DNA of 64,000 nt from Pseudomonas sp. Ant30-3. Its GTDB lineage: Bacteria; Pseudomonadota; Gammaproteobacteria; Pseudomonadales; Pseudomonadaceae. The stretch is from positions 1 through 64,000 of the forward strand of contig NZ_JMCL01000030.1 in NCBI RefSeq assembly GCF_000690905.1, given 5' to 3'. Below the pieces are notes generated by a model. The model had not been told where the DNA came from, made no database searches, and saw nothing but the letters and a program-made list of their open reading frames with translations. The translations under genes were made by a program, and so were the position numbers. Positions 44,666 through 52,902 of the stretch are shown here, in pieces (within the stretch, counting starts at the first letter, position 1; each line of letters begins with the position of its first letter).

Positions 44666-44673
44666 TTGTTGTT
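44666..44673 (-). promoter_or_regulatory. Crc/Hfq-type CA motif before mmlC
   Basis: AACAACAA on the minus strand, 14 bases from the ATG, a perfect AAnAAnAA catabolite-repression motif in the leader of the first gene of the mml operon. Confidence 0.6.
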
Positions 44674-44887
44674 GTGACGGGATGCGGTGCATTGGTAGCC
44701 AGCATGGCGGCCGCTCCCTGCGCAAACAATTCGATTTAGCGAAAGGCCCTCTTTCAGTGTGGTTAAGGCACGCCCCACCCGTGCTCATGTTTCGCTGTGC
44801 GCAAGTTCTGCTTAAGCAAATCCCAATACCCAACGCACGATGGGCTCACCATGCTGGGGCCGCTGCGATCCGTGCGATCGGGTACCT

Positions 44888-44895
44888 AACAATAA
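44888..44895 (+). promoter_or_regulatory. Crc/Hfq-type CA motif before the first oprD gene
   Basis: AACAATAA, followed by another AACAAT, 23 bases before the ATG. The porin leader thus carries the same kind of site as mmlC and the mhp transporter genes. Confidence 0.55.
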
Positions 44896-44918
44896 CAATC
44901 GACAGGAAACACCCCCCC

Positions 44919-46157
44919 ATGCAAAAGCATCGTCTTGCGCGGTCTTGCGCTTTATATTGCATCACCCCCGTCATGGCGCTTCCCTCTATAGCCAAGGCTG
45001 ATTTTGTTGAGGACAGCAGGGTCAATCTCAACCTGCGCAACTTTTACTTCAATCGTGATTACCGCCAGGAAAATGCACCCCAGTCCCGGCGGGCGGAGTG
45101 GGCGCAGTCATTCATGCTCGACGCCAAGTCCGGGTACACCGACGGCCTGATCGGCTTGGGTCTGGACTTGTACGGGGCAGTCGGTCTGAAGCTTGATTCC
45201 TCGGACGCCCATGCAGGTACCGGCCTGCTGCCTAATGCATTCGGCGATGCAGGGCCGGGGGAATACAGTGATTTATCGGGTGCATTCAAGGCCAAGGTCT
45301 CGAAAACAGTGCTCAAGGTCGGTGGCCTGATGCCCAAGTCGCCGGTGCTGCTGTCCAGCGATGCGCGGCTGATGCCGCCATTTTTCAACGGTTTGTCGTT
45401 GGTGACCAACGACATCGACAATCTGGTCGTCGATGCAGGCCAGATTCGCAGCGTCAATTTTCGAAATGCCAGCAGTAATCATGATGACCTGCGCACGGCC
45501 AATTTCGCTGCCAGCAGCGACCGCTTCAATTACGCCGGCGCCGCCTACAGTTTCTACCCGCAGCTCACGGCCTCCTTTTGGCGCGCCGAACTGGAAGACG
45601 TCTACCAACAGAATTACTACGGCTTGTTGGCTTCGCAAAAATGGGAGGATTGGACGCTGGGGGCTAATGTGGGTTATTTCGACAGTTCTGAGGTGGGAGG
45701 GCGTCGAGCGGGCAATATCGACAGCGGTCTGACGACCATGCTGTTATCAGCCAATAAGGGTAGCCATACCTTCAGAGTGGGCTACCAGGACAACCGCGGG
45801 CGTACGGCTTTACCCTTCCTGCAGGATGCGGACCCCAATGTTGCTAACGTCGTGCAGATTCTCGACTTCACGCGTGCCGAGGAGCGATCCTGGCAGGCAC
45901 GCTACGACCTGGACTTCGCCGGTTTCGGGGTCCCCGGGCTTACCGCGTTCACGCGCTATCTGCGCGGTGATGGTTATCCGGTCGCGGGCAGTGATGGCCA
46001 TGAGTGGGAGCGCGACCTGGACGTGAGCTATGTAGTCCAGAGCGGACCGCTCAAGAATCTTGGCGTGCGCTGGCGCAATGCAATGGTGCGTTCGGATGTG
46101 GCAGGTGAGCTGAACGAGAACCGCTTGATAGTCTCCTACAGCATTGCCCTGAAATAA
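44919..46157 (+). CDS. OprD-family outer membrane porin
   Basis: A 412-residue porin with signal peptide (CITPVMALPSIAKADFVEDS) and OprD features: RVNLNLRNFYFNRDY at the N-terminus, GYTDGLIGLGLDLYGAVGLK, an AGTGLLP loop, and C-terminal LIVSYSIALK strand. OprD-type channels admit small acids and amino acids; the position, divergent from mmlC, suggests uptake of an aromatic acid or lactone. Start by signal peptide. Confidence 0.88.
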   Translation: MQKHRLARSCALYCITPVMALPSIAKADFVEDSRVNLNLRNFYFNRDYRQENAPQSRRAEWAQSFMLDAKSGYTDGLIGLGLDLYGAVGLKLDSSDAHAGTGLLPNAFGDAGPGEYSDLSGAFKAKVSKTVLKVGGLMPKSPVLLSSDARLMPPFFNGLSLVTNDIDNLVVDAGQIRSVNFRNASSNHDDLRTANFAASSDRFNYAGAAYSFYPQLTASFWRAELEDVYQQNYYGLLASQKWEDWTLGANVGYFDSSEVGGRRAGNIDSGLTTMLLSANKGSHTFRVGYQDNRGRTALPFLQDADPNVANVVQILDFTRAEERSWQARYDLDFAGFGVPGLTAFTRYLRGDGYPVAGSDGHEWERDLDVSYVVQSGPLKNLGVRWRNAMVRSDVAGELNENRLIVSYSIALK

Positions 46158-46164
46158 CCTGTGC

Positions 46165-46198
46165 GAAAAAAGGCGGGCTACTGATGAAGTCGCCCGCC
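46165..46198. terminator. Terminator between oprD and the CitE-like gene
   Basis: GGCGGGC / GCCCGCC arms (46172-46178, 46192-46198), followed on the minus strand by a T6 run (46166-46171). It would end the minus-strand citE-type operon and the convergent oprD transcript. Confidence 0.75.
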
Positions 46199-46210
46199 AA
46201 AACGCAGCTC

Positions 46211-47032
46211 TCAAGAAGCGCGGGAAGCCGCCAGCAGATTTCGGGCACGCTGGATCACAGGGGCATCGATCATCTGGCCATCCAGCTGGAACGCGCCATC
46301 CCCTTCCTCCGCCCGCTCCAAGACGCGCTGCGCCCAGCTCAACTGCAGCGCATTGGGCCGCATGACCTGATGCACGATGCCGACCTGGAGGGGGTGAATG
46401 CACAGCATGCCGGCGAAGCCCATTCCTTGCGCTGCAGTCATGAACGCCGCAACCCCTTGTTCATCGTCAAACCGAGCGAACACGGTTTCCAGTGGCGGCG
46501 GCAGCCTGGCAAGGCGACTGTGCAGCAGCAGCGCGAAACGCACGTGATCAAGCATGCGCTCGGCACCGGCACTACCCGCCATAAGGCCCAGATCCAGGCT
46601 GAAGTCCAGCCCACCGTAGGCTAGACGCTCAACGCCCGAGGTCCGGGCGATATCGGCCAGTTCCAGCAGCCCTTTGGCGCTTTCGATAATGGGTATGATC
46701 GCTTTGCCACCCAGCGTTGCGCGGGCTACGTCTGCCGGGTGCTCAGCCTTGGGCAGCAAGAGGCCGATCACCCCCGTTTGTCGGGTGCAAAACTCCAACT
46801 CCGCCGCATGCTGCGGATGTTGTACCGTGTTGACCCGAACCCAGACACGGGCGTCAGGGTTGGCCGTAAGAAACTGCGCCAAATGCTGGCGTGCGGCGAC
46901 TTTTTCCGGTTCCTGAACAGCATCTTCGAAGTCGACGATCACTGCATCAGCGCCACAGGACAACGCTTTGGCGAAGCGCTCCGGGCGATTGCCTGGAACG
47001 AACAACGCTGTCCTCATCGGAACATCACTCAT
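46211..47032 (-). CDS. CitE-like CoA-ester lyase (citramalyl/malyl-CoA lyase type)
   Basis: A 273-residue HpcH/HpaI-aldolase superfamily protein: TALFVPGNRPERFAKALSCG, DAVIVDFEDAV (Mg-binding Asp/Glu), RVNTVQHPQHAAE and LAYGGLDFSLDLGL. The CitE-like subgroup includes citramalyl-CoA lyases that split citramalyl-CoA to pyruvate plus acetyl-CoA. Together with the adjoining dehydrogenase and hydratase this gives a plausible lower pathway for methylsuccinyl-CoA. It lies 11 bases after the dehydrogenase gene. Confidence 0.82.
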   Translation of the reverse strand: MSDVPMRTALFVPGNRPERFAKALSCGADAVIVDFEDAVQEPEKVAARQHLAQFLTANPDARVWVRVNTVQHPQHAAELEFCTRQTGVIGLLLPKAEHPADVARATLGGKAIIPIIESAKGLLELADIARTSGVERLAYGGLDFSLDLGLMAGSAGAERMLDHVRFALLLHSRLARLPPPLETVFARFDDEQGVAAFMTAAQGMGFAGMLCIHPLQVGIVHQVMRPNALQLSWAQRVLERAEEGDGAFQLDGQMIDAPVIQRARNLLAASRAS

Positions 47033-47043
47033 GGTCGCTCCCT

Positions 47044-48207
47044 TTAAAAGCTGCGTGGCAGTTCCAGCAGATGCTCGGCGACATACGACAGGATCAGGTT
47101 GGTAGAGATCGGCGCGACCTGATATAGGCGGGTCTCGCGGAATTTGCGCTCCACGTCGTACTCGCAGGCAAAGCCGAAACCACCGTGAGTCTGCAGGCAG
47201 GCGTTGGCCGCTTCCCAGGATGCCTTGGCGGCCAGGTACTTGGCCATGTTGGCGCTGGCGCCGGCGCTCTTGCCGCTGTCGTATTCTTCGCAGGCTTGCC
47301 AGCGCATCAGGTCGGCCGCCTCGATCTCGATATACGCTTCGGCAATCGGGAACTGCACGCCCTGGTTCTGCCCGATCGGGCGGCCGAATACCACGCGATC
47401 ACGGGCATAGGCCGCGGATTTTTCGATAAACCAGCGACCATCGCCGATACACTCGGCGGCAATCAGCGTGCGTTCGGCATTGAGGCCGTCGAGGATGTAG
47501 CGAAAGCCCTTGCCTTCCTCGCCGATCAGGCTGTCAGCGGGGATTTCCAGGTTGTCGAAGAACAGTTCGTTAGTCTCGTGGTTAACCATGTTGGCGATCG
47601 GCTGCACGGTCAGTCCGTTGCCGATGGCTTCGCGCAGGTCGACGAGAAAAATCGACATGCCTTCGGATTTTTTCGTCACTTCTGCCAGTGGCGTGGTTCG
47701 GGCCAGCAGGATCATCAGGTCCGAGTGTTGGATGCGTGAGATCCAGACCTTCTGGCCGTTGATCACGTACTTGTCGCCCTTGCGCACGGCGGTGGTCTTG
47801 ATCTTGGTGGTGTCGGTGCCGGTGGTTGGCTCGGTGACACCCATCGATTGCAGGCGCAGTTCGCCGCTGGCGAGTTTGGGCAGGTAATAGCTTTTTTGCA
47901 TCTCGCTGCCGTTACGCAGCAGCGTGAACATGTTGTACATCTGGCCGTGGATGGTTCCGGAATTGCCGCCGCAACGGTTCACTTCTTCTAGGATTACCGA
48001 GGCCTCGGCCAAGCCCAGGCCCGAGCCGCCGTACTCTTCTGGGATCATCGCCGACAGCCAGCCGGCTTCGGTCATAGCGCTGACGAAGGCTTCGGGGAAG
48101 CCCTTTTCTTCGTCAATCTTGCGCCAGTAGGCGGCATCGAATTCGGCGCACAGGGCGCGCACGCCTTCGCGGATGGCATTGAGTTCTTCATTATTATTAG
48201 CGGGCAT
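47044..48207 (-). CDS. Acyl-CoA dehydrogenase (candidate methylsuccinyl-CoA dehydrogenase)
   Basis: A 387-residue flavin acyl-CoA dehydrogenase: AGWLSAMIPEEYGGSGLGLA, MGVTEPTTGTDTTKIKTTAV (FAD/substrate site), KVWISRIQHSDLMILLAR and EANACLQTHGGFGFACEYDV. The family oxidises acyl-CoA esters to enoyl-CoA; by context the substrate could be methylsuccinyl-CoA. The two adjacent ATG codons at 48207/48210 leave the start open; GAGGA precedes both. Confidence 0.85.
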   Translation of the reverse strand: MPANNNEELNAIREGVRALCAEFDAAYWRKIDEEKGFPEAFVSAMTEAGWLSAMIPEEYGGSGLGLAEASVILEEVNRCGGNSGTIHGQMYNMFTLLRNGSEMQKSYYLPKLASGELRLQSMGVTEPTTGTDTTKIKTTAVRKGDKYVINGQKVWISRIQHSDLMILLARTTPLAEVTKKSEGMSIFLVDLREAIGNGLTVQPIANMVNHETNELFFDNLEIPADSLIGEEGKGFRYILDGLNAERTLIAAECIGDGRWFIEKSAAYARDRVVFGRPIGQNQGVQFPIAEAYIEIEAADLMRWQACEEYDSGKSAGASANMAKYLAAKASWEAANACLQTHGGFGFACEYDVERKFRETRLYQVAPISTNLILSYVAEHLLELPRSF

Positions 48208-48238
48208 CATTGATCCTCGGGAGATAATAGGTAACGGC

Positions 48239-49075
48239 TTAGTCGAATTCGATTGTTGCGTATTGGCTAATACCATTGGCGTCGCTTGCCCACAGCTCAG
48301 CAGTGCCATGCTGGATATGCCGGCCACCAAAATGAATGGGCGCCTGGGCGATCAAAGGGCGAACACTGCGAAAGCTGAAGTGCTTCATTCGCGCCAGCGG
48401 GTTGGCTCTTACAAAGGCAGCAAGGTTCATCGTGGCTGTGAGGGGACCTTGAACCACCAGCCCGGGATACCCCTCGGTTTCGGTGACATACGGCCAGTCG
48501 TAATGTATGCGGTGGGCATTAAAGGAGAGTGCCGAGTACCGGAACAGCAACAGCGCGTCAGGCACGACGCTTTCGCCCCATTGCGTTTCAATCACCGGAT
48601 CACCAGCGGTGATTTTCGGCAGGCTGGGCTCGCGGTAAACGATGTCCTGTTCTTCGCGCAAACACAGCAATTCGCCTTCCCAAACCTCGTGTGCCAGGGT
48701 GACGAACAACAGCGACCCAGTGCGGCCGTGTTTTTCTTCAATGTGCTTGATGGTGGTCAAGCGCCGGGCTGATGCACCCACATGCAACGGATTGAGAAAG
48801 TTCACGCGACTGCCGGCCCACATGCGATTGCGACCATGGGCAGGCGGCATGAAAGTGCCCAGTGTCGGATGGCCGTCCGGGCCGAGCCCGCTTTGTTGCG
48901 CACAATCATCAAAGAAGCACCAATGCCACAGCCACGGGAGTTCTTCACCCTCAGCGGGGGCGGGTACCTCAAAGGTTGCGGCAATGCGTCGGACCAGTGG
49001 CGCACTGAACTGGTCACTACGTTCCTGGGTTCGCCCCAACCAATTCTCCGGTTCGAAATCCTTCATGCTTTGCAT
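48239..49075 (-). CDS. FAS1-like / MaoC-type hydratase (mesaconyl- or itaconyl-CoA hydratase type)
   Basis: A 278-residue hot-dog protein. The N-terminal domain contains PWLWHWCFFDDCAQQSGLGP then DGHPTLGTFMPP and MWAGSRVNFLNPLHVG, characteristic of mesaconyl-C4-CoA/itaconyl-CoA hydratases; the C-terminal MaoC-like domain has the hydratase-type RYSALSFNAHRIHYDWPYVT (Asn/His pair). It would hydrate the unsaturated C5 CoA ester to citramalyl-CoA. It is the first gene of the minus-strand unit, 31 bases upstream of the dehydrogenase; a start three codons downstream is possible. Confidence 0.8.
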   Translation of the reverse strand: MQSMKDFEPENWLGRTQERSDQFSAPLVRRIAATFEVPAPAEGEELPWLWHWCFFDDCAQQSGLGPDGHPTLGTFMPPAHGRNRMWAGSRVNFLNPLHVGASARRLTTIKHIEEKHGRTGSLLFVTLAHEVWEGELLCLREEQDIVYREPSLPKITAGDPVIETQWGESVVPDALLLFRYSALSFNAHRIHYDWPYVTETEGYPGLVVQGPLTATMNLAAFVRANPLARMKHFSFRSVRPLIAQAPIHFGGRHIQHGTAELWASDANGISQYATIEFD

Positions 49076-49238
49076 CCCTGTTGATTGGTAATGCCGGCAT
49101 CATGAGTCGCGATTGGCTGAAGGGGGAATTTGCTTTTCCATAAGTCAGTGTGAAGTTTTGCCTAAGACACGCTCGGATGCGTGTGGTTGTAACGTCGTCT
49201 TCCAATTTTCGAAATTGCCGCTCTACTTGTGCCCGGCC

Positions 49239-49850
49239 ATGCTCGTGAGTCAATCATCAGGAGGGCAGGCGGCTATCGATCGGTTTTTGGATACACGCAG
49301 TCAGGCGCTATCGCTGTTTGCCAGCAAAGGCTATCGCAACGTCGGCATGCGCGAGTTGGCCTCGGCGCTCGGAATTAAGTGCGGCTCGATCTATAACCAC
49401 ATCGAGAGTAAAGAGGCGTTGCTCTACGAGTTTTTCGAGGAGTTGTACGAACTATTGCAATTGAAGGCCGCACAGATTCAGCAGCGCGCTGCTGCTTCAG
49501 GTCGATTGCGAGCCATTATTGAAATGCACTTGGAGCTACAGGCGCGTATGCCCTGTCATTTCCAGTTAGTAGAACGCGAATGGCCTAGCCTCACCGAGCC
49601 ATGGCTGAGCCAAGCCGCTGCCCTGCGCCTCAAGTATGAGCAGATCGTCGCCGAAGCTCTTGACCATCCGGCTTCAGACTTGAGTTGTGCAAAGAGTGTT
49701 GTGACGTTGCTGAACCAGGCGCCGGCCTGGTTGTTGTGTGTGGCGCCCAAGGCTATGCAACGGGTAGAGCTCGTTCATGGCGTAGTCCAACTGATGCTGG
49801 ATCAAGCGGCCGTAAAGTGTGGGCCATCCGGGTTGGACCTGACTGATTAA
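49239..49850 (+). CDS. TetR-family transcriptional regulator
   Basis: A 203-residue TetR protein with the N-terminal HTH (ALSLFASKGYRNVGMRELAS, ALGIKCGSIYNHIESKEALL) and a helical ligand domain. It is divergent from the hydratase gene and upstream of the transporter, so it probably controls the hydratase-dehydrogenase-lyase unit, as PaaR/AcdR-type TetR proteins do for acyl-CoA pathways. The start follows the conserved N-terminus. The 163-base gap to the hydratase gene must hold its operator, not identified. Confidence 0.85.
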   Translation: MLVSQSSGGQAAIDRFLDTRSQALSLFASKGYRNVGMRELASALGIKCGSIYNHIESKEALLYEFFEELYELLQLKAAQIQQRAAASGRLRAIIEMHLELQARMPCHFQLVEREWPSLTEPWLSQAAALRLKYEQIVAEALDHPASDLSCAKSVVTLLNQAPAWLLCVAPKAMQRVELVHGVVQLMLDQAAVKCGPSGLDLTD

Positions 49851-49933
49851 GGAAAGCAAAAGGCAGGCTTTCAATAACTCAAATAGGCGCACACTCAGAT
49901 CTAGGAGAAGCTCAATGCCACTTAGGTACCCAT

Positions 49934-49941
49934 AAAAATAA
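49934..49941 (+). promoter_or_regulatory. Crc/Hfq-type CA motif before the mml transporter
   Basis: AAAAATAA, 10 bases before the ATG and overlapping the ribosome site AAGGA. It fits the AAnAAnAA pattern. Confidence 0.45.
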
Positions 49942-49951
49942 GGATGCTCCC

Positions 49952-51238
49952 ATGTTCTCCTGGTACAAGAGCGGCACCGCACGTGAGAAAAAAACCTTCT
50001 GGGCCTGCTATGCAGGATGGGCCCTGGATTCCTACGACATGCAGATGTTCAGTTTCCTGCTGCCGACCCTGATGGCCATTTGGGGTCTGACCAAAGGCGA
50101 GGCGGGTATCGTCGGCACATCAGCGCTGCTGTCCGCCGCGCTGGGAGGATGGGTCGCGGGGATCCTGAGTGATCGTTACGGGCGAGTGCGTATCCTGATC
50201 TTTACCGTGTGCTGGTTTACCTTGTTCGGGGTAGTTGCCGGGTTTGCCCAGAACTTTGAGCAATTACTGGTGGCGCGTACCCTTCAGGGGCTGGGTTTCG
50301 GTGGTGAGTGGGCGGTAGGTGTAGCGTTGATGGCCGAGGTCATCAATCCGAAAAACCGCGGTAAGGCGCTAGGCTTTGTCCAGTCCGGTTTTGCCTTGGG
50401 TTGGTCGGCTGCGGTGCTGATCGTGACGGCAATCCTAGCTTACGTCCCTGCGGAATACGCGTGGCGTGTCGCCTTTTGGGTCGGGGTGCTTCCGGCGCTG
50501 GTGGTCATTTTCATTCGTCGCAACGTCAAGGATTCGCAAGCGTTCGAGCTGGCACGCAAGTCCAATGTCGATAGGGCCACGATCTGGACGGTTTTTTCGA
50601 AAAAGTATTTTCGAGTGAGCATGCTGTCGAGCCTGCTGGTGATCGGCTTGCAAGCTGGATGCTATGTCATCCTGGTGTGGACACCCTCCTTGATGGCTGA
50701 GCGTGGTGTCGAGAAGGGATCGTTGATAGTGACAATCCTGATCATGGCGGCGGGAAGCTTCTGTGGGTTTTGCGCCACCGCCTATCTGTCGGATCGGCTC
50801 GGTCGTCGCCCCACCTTGATCATGCTATCGCTGGGCTCCTGGATTGTGACCGTCGCCTACATGTTCGTTCCTTTCAACGCAGTGGTGGCACACTTGATGG
50901 GTTTTCTGGTCGGCGCGATGGCGATTGGGATGTTCGCGGCACTGGGACCGTTCTTGAGCGAACAGTTTCCCACCCAGGTCCGGACCACCTGCATGGGGTT
51001 CTCTTACAACGTCGGTAAATCCATCGGTGCCCTCGCCGTGACTGGAGTTGGCTTACTAGCGGCAAAATTTGGCCTGGCGCAGACGGTTGGCGGATTTTGC
51101 CTCGTGGCCTACGCGCTTGCAGTGTTTGCCTTGATGTTCTTGCCCGAAACCAAGGGCATCCGCCTGGACACAATCGACCAGGGTATTGATGAGCCATTGT
51201 TGCAACCCTTTCCGAGCAACGTAGTCGAGAAACTCTAA
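49952..51238 (+). CDS. MFS aromatic acid/lactone transporter (AAHS type, MmlH-like)
   Basis: A 428-residue major facilitator with 12 transmembrane segments: [40 protein letters not shown] (motif A), [19 protein letters not shown] and [16 protein letters not shown]. The aromatic acid:H+ symporter group shares these. Its stop overlaps the start of the EthD-like gene (TAATG), so the two are cotranscribed; in mml clusters a transporter accompanies the methylisomerase. Whether it imports methylmuconolactone or a precursor is unknown. Confidence 0.87.
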   Translation: MFSWYKSGTAREKKTFWACYAGWALDSYDMQMFSFLLPTLMAIWGLTKGEAGIVGTSALLSAALGGWVAGILSDRYGRVRILIFTVCWFTLFGVVAGFAQNFEQLLVARTLQGLGFGGEWAVGVALMAEVINPKNRGKALGFVQSGFALGWSAAVLIVTAILAYVPAEYAWRVAFWVGVLPALVVIFIRRNVKDSQAFELARKSNVDRATIWTVFSKKYFRVSMLSSLLVIGLQAGCYVILVWTPSLMAERGVEKGSLIVTILIMAAGSFCGFCATAYLSDRLGRRPTLIMLSLGSWIVTVAYMFVPFNAVVAHLMGFLVGAMAIGMFAALGPFLSEQFPTQVRTTCMGFSYNVGKSIGALAVTGVGLLAAKFGLAQTVGGFCLVAYALAVFALMFLPETKGIRLDTIDQGIDEPLLQPFPSNVVEKL

Positions 51239-51561
51239 TGATCAGAATTGTCTATCTGCTGGTAAAGCCTGAAACCATGAGCAATGAGGTCTTCAAGCGC
51301 GAGTGTATACTTCACTTCGACATGAGCGAGGGAATGCCGGGCCTGCACAAATACGAAGTGCGGTTAGTGGCAGCCAATCCAAGTGATACTCATGTACCTT
51401 ATCTGGATGTAGGCCCTGTACATGCGATAGGTGAGTGTTGGTTTCTTGACGAGGCGAACTACCAAGTTTACATGGAGGCCGACAGGAGAAAGGAGTGGTT
51501 CGAGCACGGCAAGACATTCATCGGGCAGCTAAAGCCATTTGTGACCCAAGAACTGGTGTGA
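51238..51561 (+). CDS. mmlI: EthD-like protein (4-methylmuconolactone methylisomerase type)
   Basis: A 107-residue ferredoxin-like dimeric alpha/beta-barrel protein: [40 protein letters not shown] and [20 protein letters not shown]. 4-methylmuconolactone methylisomerase MmlI belongs to this EthD-like fold and converts 4- to 3-methylmuconolactone. The other mml-type genes nearby and its coupling with the transporter support this role; the sequence alone only shows the family. Confidence 0.78.
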   Translation: MIRIVYLLVKPETMSNEVFKRECILHFDMSEGMPGLHKYEVRLVAANPSDTHVPYLDVGPVHAIGECWFLDEANYQVYMEADRRKEWFEHGKTFIGQLKPFVTQELV

Positions 51562-51588
51562 TTGAAACTATCAGTTAGCCTCCCCGAG

Positions 51589-51622
51589 AACTGGCTACGG
51601 CTCAATGCCATAGCCAGTTTAC
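51589..51622 (+). terminator. Terminator after the EthD-like gene
   Basis: AACTGGCTA / TAGCCAGTT, perfect 9-bp arms (51589-51597, 51611-51619), then TTTACTG. It closes the plus-strand transporter-methylisomerase unit. Confidence 0.7.
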
Positions 51623-51861
51623 TGAAACGGTACTGGTTGGTTGCGCTTAATCAGCAACGCGTCATGCGTGGCGCCATGCTATTTGAGTACTCGCCTGGCG
51701 CAGCTCGAATCGTTGGTGTATCGGCAAACCGATTCACGTGATTCTTTCGCCGCTCGATATGCCACGGTCAATGGCAAGCTGGCCCTGCTCTATGCCCCGC
51801 AAAAGTACCTTGCGACCAAAGAAGGTATCGTCACCGATCAGGTACGTGGATATTTGCTTTT

Positions 51862-51884
51862 GGCCGATTCTGTTGAAAAAGTCG
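51862..51884 (+). repeat. IS-tip remnant, copy 1
   Basis: CCGATTCTGTTGAAAAAGTC, the terminal sequence type of several Pseudomonas insertion sequences. A second copy in the same orientation is at 52726-52749. Confidence 0.55.
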
Positions 51885-51891
51885 ACCCGGC

Positions 51892-52038
51892 TGTTGGAGC
51901 CGACGCTGAATTGACCCAGTTACCGAGATGCCACTGACCCAGTCTGATTCCTCGCGAACCATTTCCTGTGCTGGATTTCTGCCGATTGGAGTTGGGTCAG
52001 TCTTGCGTCGGCACGTAGGTCAATTCGGTGTTGGCGCC
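51892..52038. repeat. Solo pair of IS21-type ends
   Basis: Outer arms GAGCCGACGCTGAATTGACC (51897 on) and the complement of TAGGTCAATTCGGTGTTGGC (52016 on), with inner CTGACCCAG (51934) and TTGGGTCAG (51992), form nested inverted repeats with nothing between them but about 50 bases. This is a MITE-like or deleted element. Confidence 0.55.
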
Positions 52039-52725
52039 GACAGGCAGGGCAAAATCCGAACCTGATCAGAAGTTGCTCGCCAGTATTGCTTTCGTTGCGA
52101 CCCAGAGAGGACTTATTCGGCAAGAGGCAAGCCATGAGACATTGGAAGGTTTGCGTGAAATTGATAGTAACAAGGCCTATTTTGAACAGTTCGAACAACA
52201 CGGAGGGACTCAATGGCTACCGCATAGTTTTTGAGCATTATCAGCAATTGCGCGTACCCGATGTGAGTGGGCTCGTACTCCGCACTGGGGGTATGACTTT
52301 TCTGATGAATCAAAAAGATGAAACCAAGTGGGGGGCAGCTAAATGGCCGTCCACGAAAAACACTCAACTAGGAAACGCCCGCTGAAAGATTTAGCCAATT
52401 TGTTGCATTGACCGGTTGTATCCACAGCGAGTACTGGCCACAGCGCTGAGTATGTAAGTCGAACGAATCAAAAAAAGAAAAAAACTTAGAACCGGCATGA
52501 GCAGCTTAATGGCTGCCCACGCCATTTTGATCAGACGTTAATCCAAAAGTCATAGGCTGCAGGCTATATAAAACCCAAGCTTTGGTTTCGCTAAAAATGC
52601 ATCATACCCGGTTCAGTGCCCGGTTTTGAAGCTGCATATTCTTTACTATTACGGCAGTTGCGTTGCTCTCGGCACGCGAAGGCATTAGATCAAGTTTGAA
52701 ATGACTATGGCACTGGGCCGCAATT

Positions 52726-52749
52726 GACCGATTCTGTTGAAAATGTCGG
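52726..52749 (+). repeat. IS-tip remnant, copy 2
   Basis: ACCGATTCTGTTGAAAATGT, a near copy of the tip at 51862. The two lie in direct orientation 864 bases apart, near the end of the oprD gene. Confidence 0.5.
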
Positions 52750-52902
52750 ATCTTCAGCTCGGCTGAACTCAAGCACGACCACCATCGGAGAACCTATCCA
52801 TGAGGTCGCTCGCGATGTCGTCCAGCGCATCTCGCCACTCCAAAAAAACTTCAATAGCCAAGGTGGCAGCTTTCAACACACTCCTAATCACTGGACGGTA
52901 GC

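Larger units (their letters stand above)
51623..52902. other. Degenerate stretch with insertion-sequence remnants
   Basis: No intact gene is present. Short open frames (for example one reading AARYATVNGKLALLYAPQKY) look protein-like but cannot be assigned. Copies of IS tips and an IS21-type end pair occur inside and are listed separately. The stretch separates the mml and mhp clusters, probably an old insertion and deletion site. Confidence 0.5.

Noticed and set aside
48239..49075. Possible reading of this gene as a plain MaoC enoyl-CoA hydratase
   Set aside because: The WLWHWCFFDD and DGHPTLGTFMPP motifs point to the FAS1-like mesaconyl/itaconyl-CoA hydratase group instead, although the exact substrate stays open.
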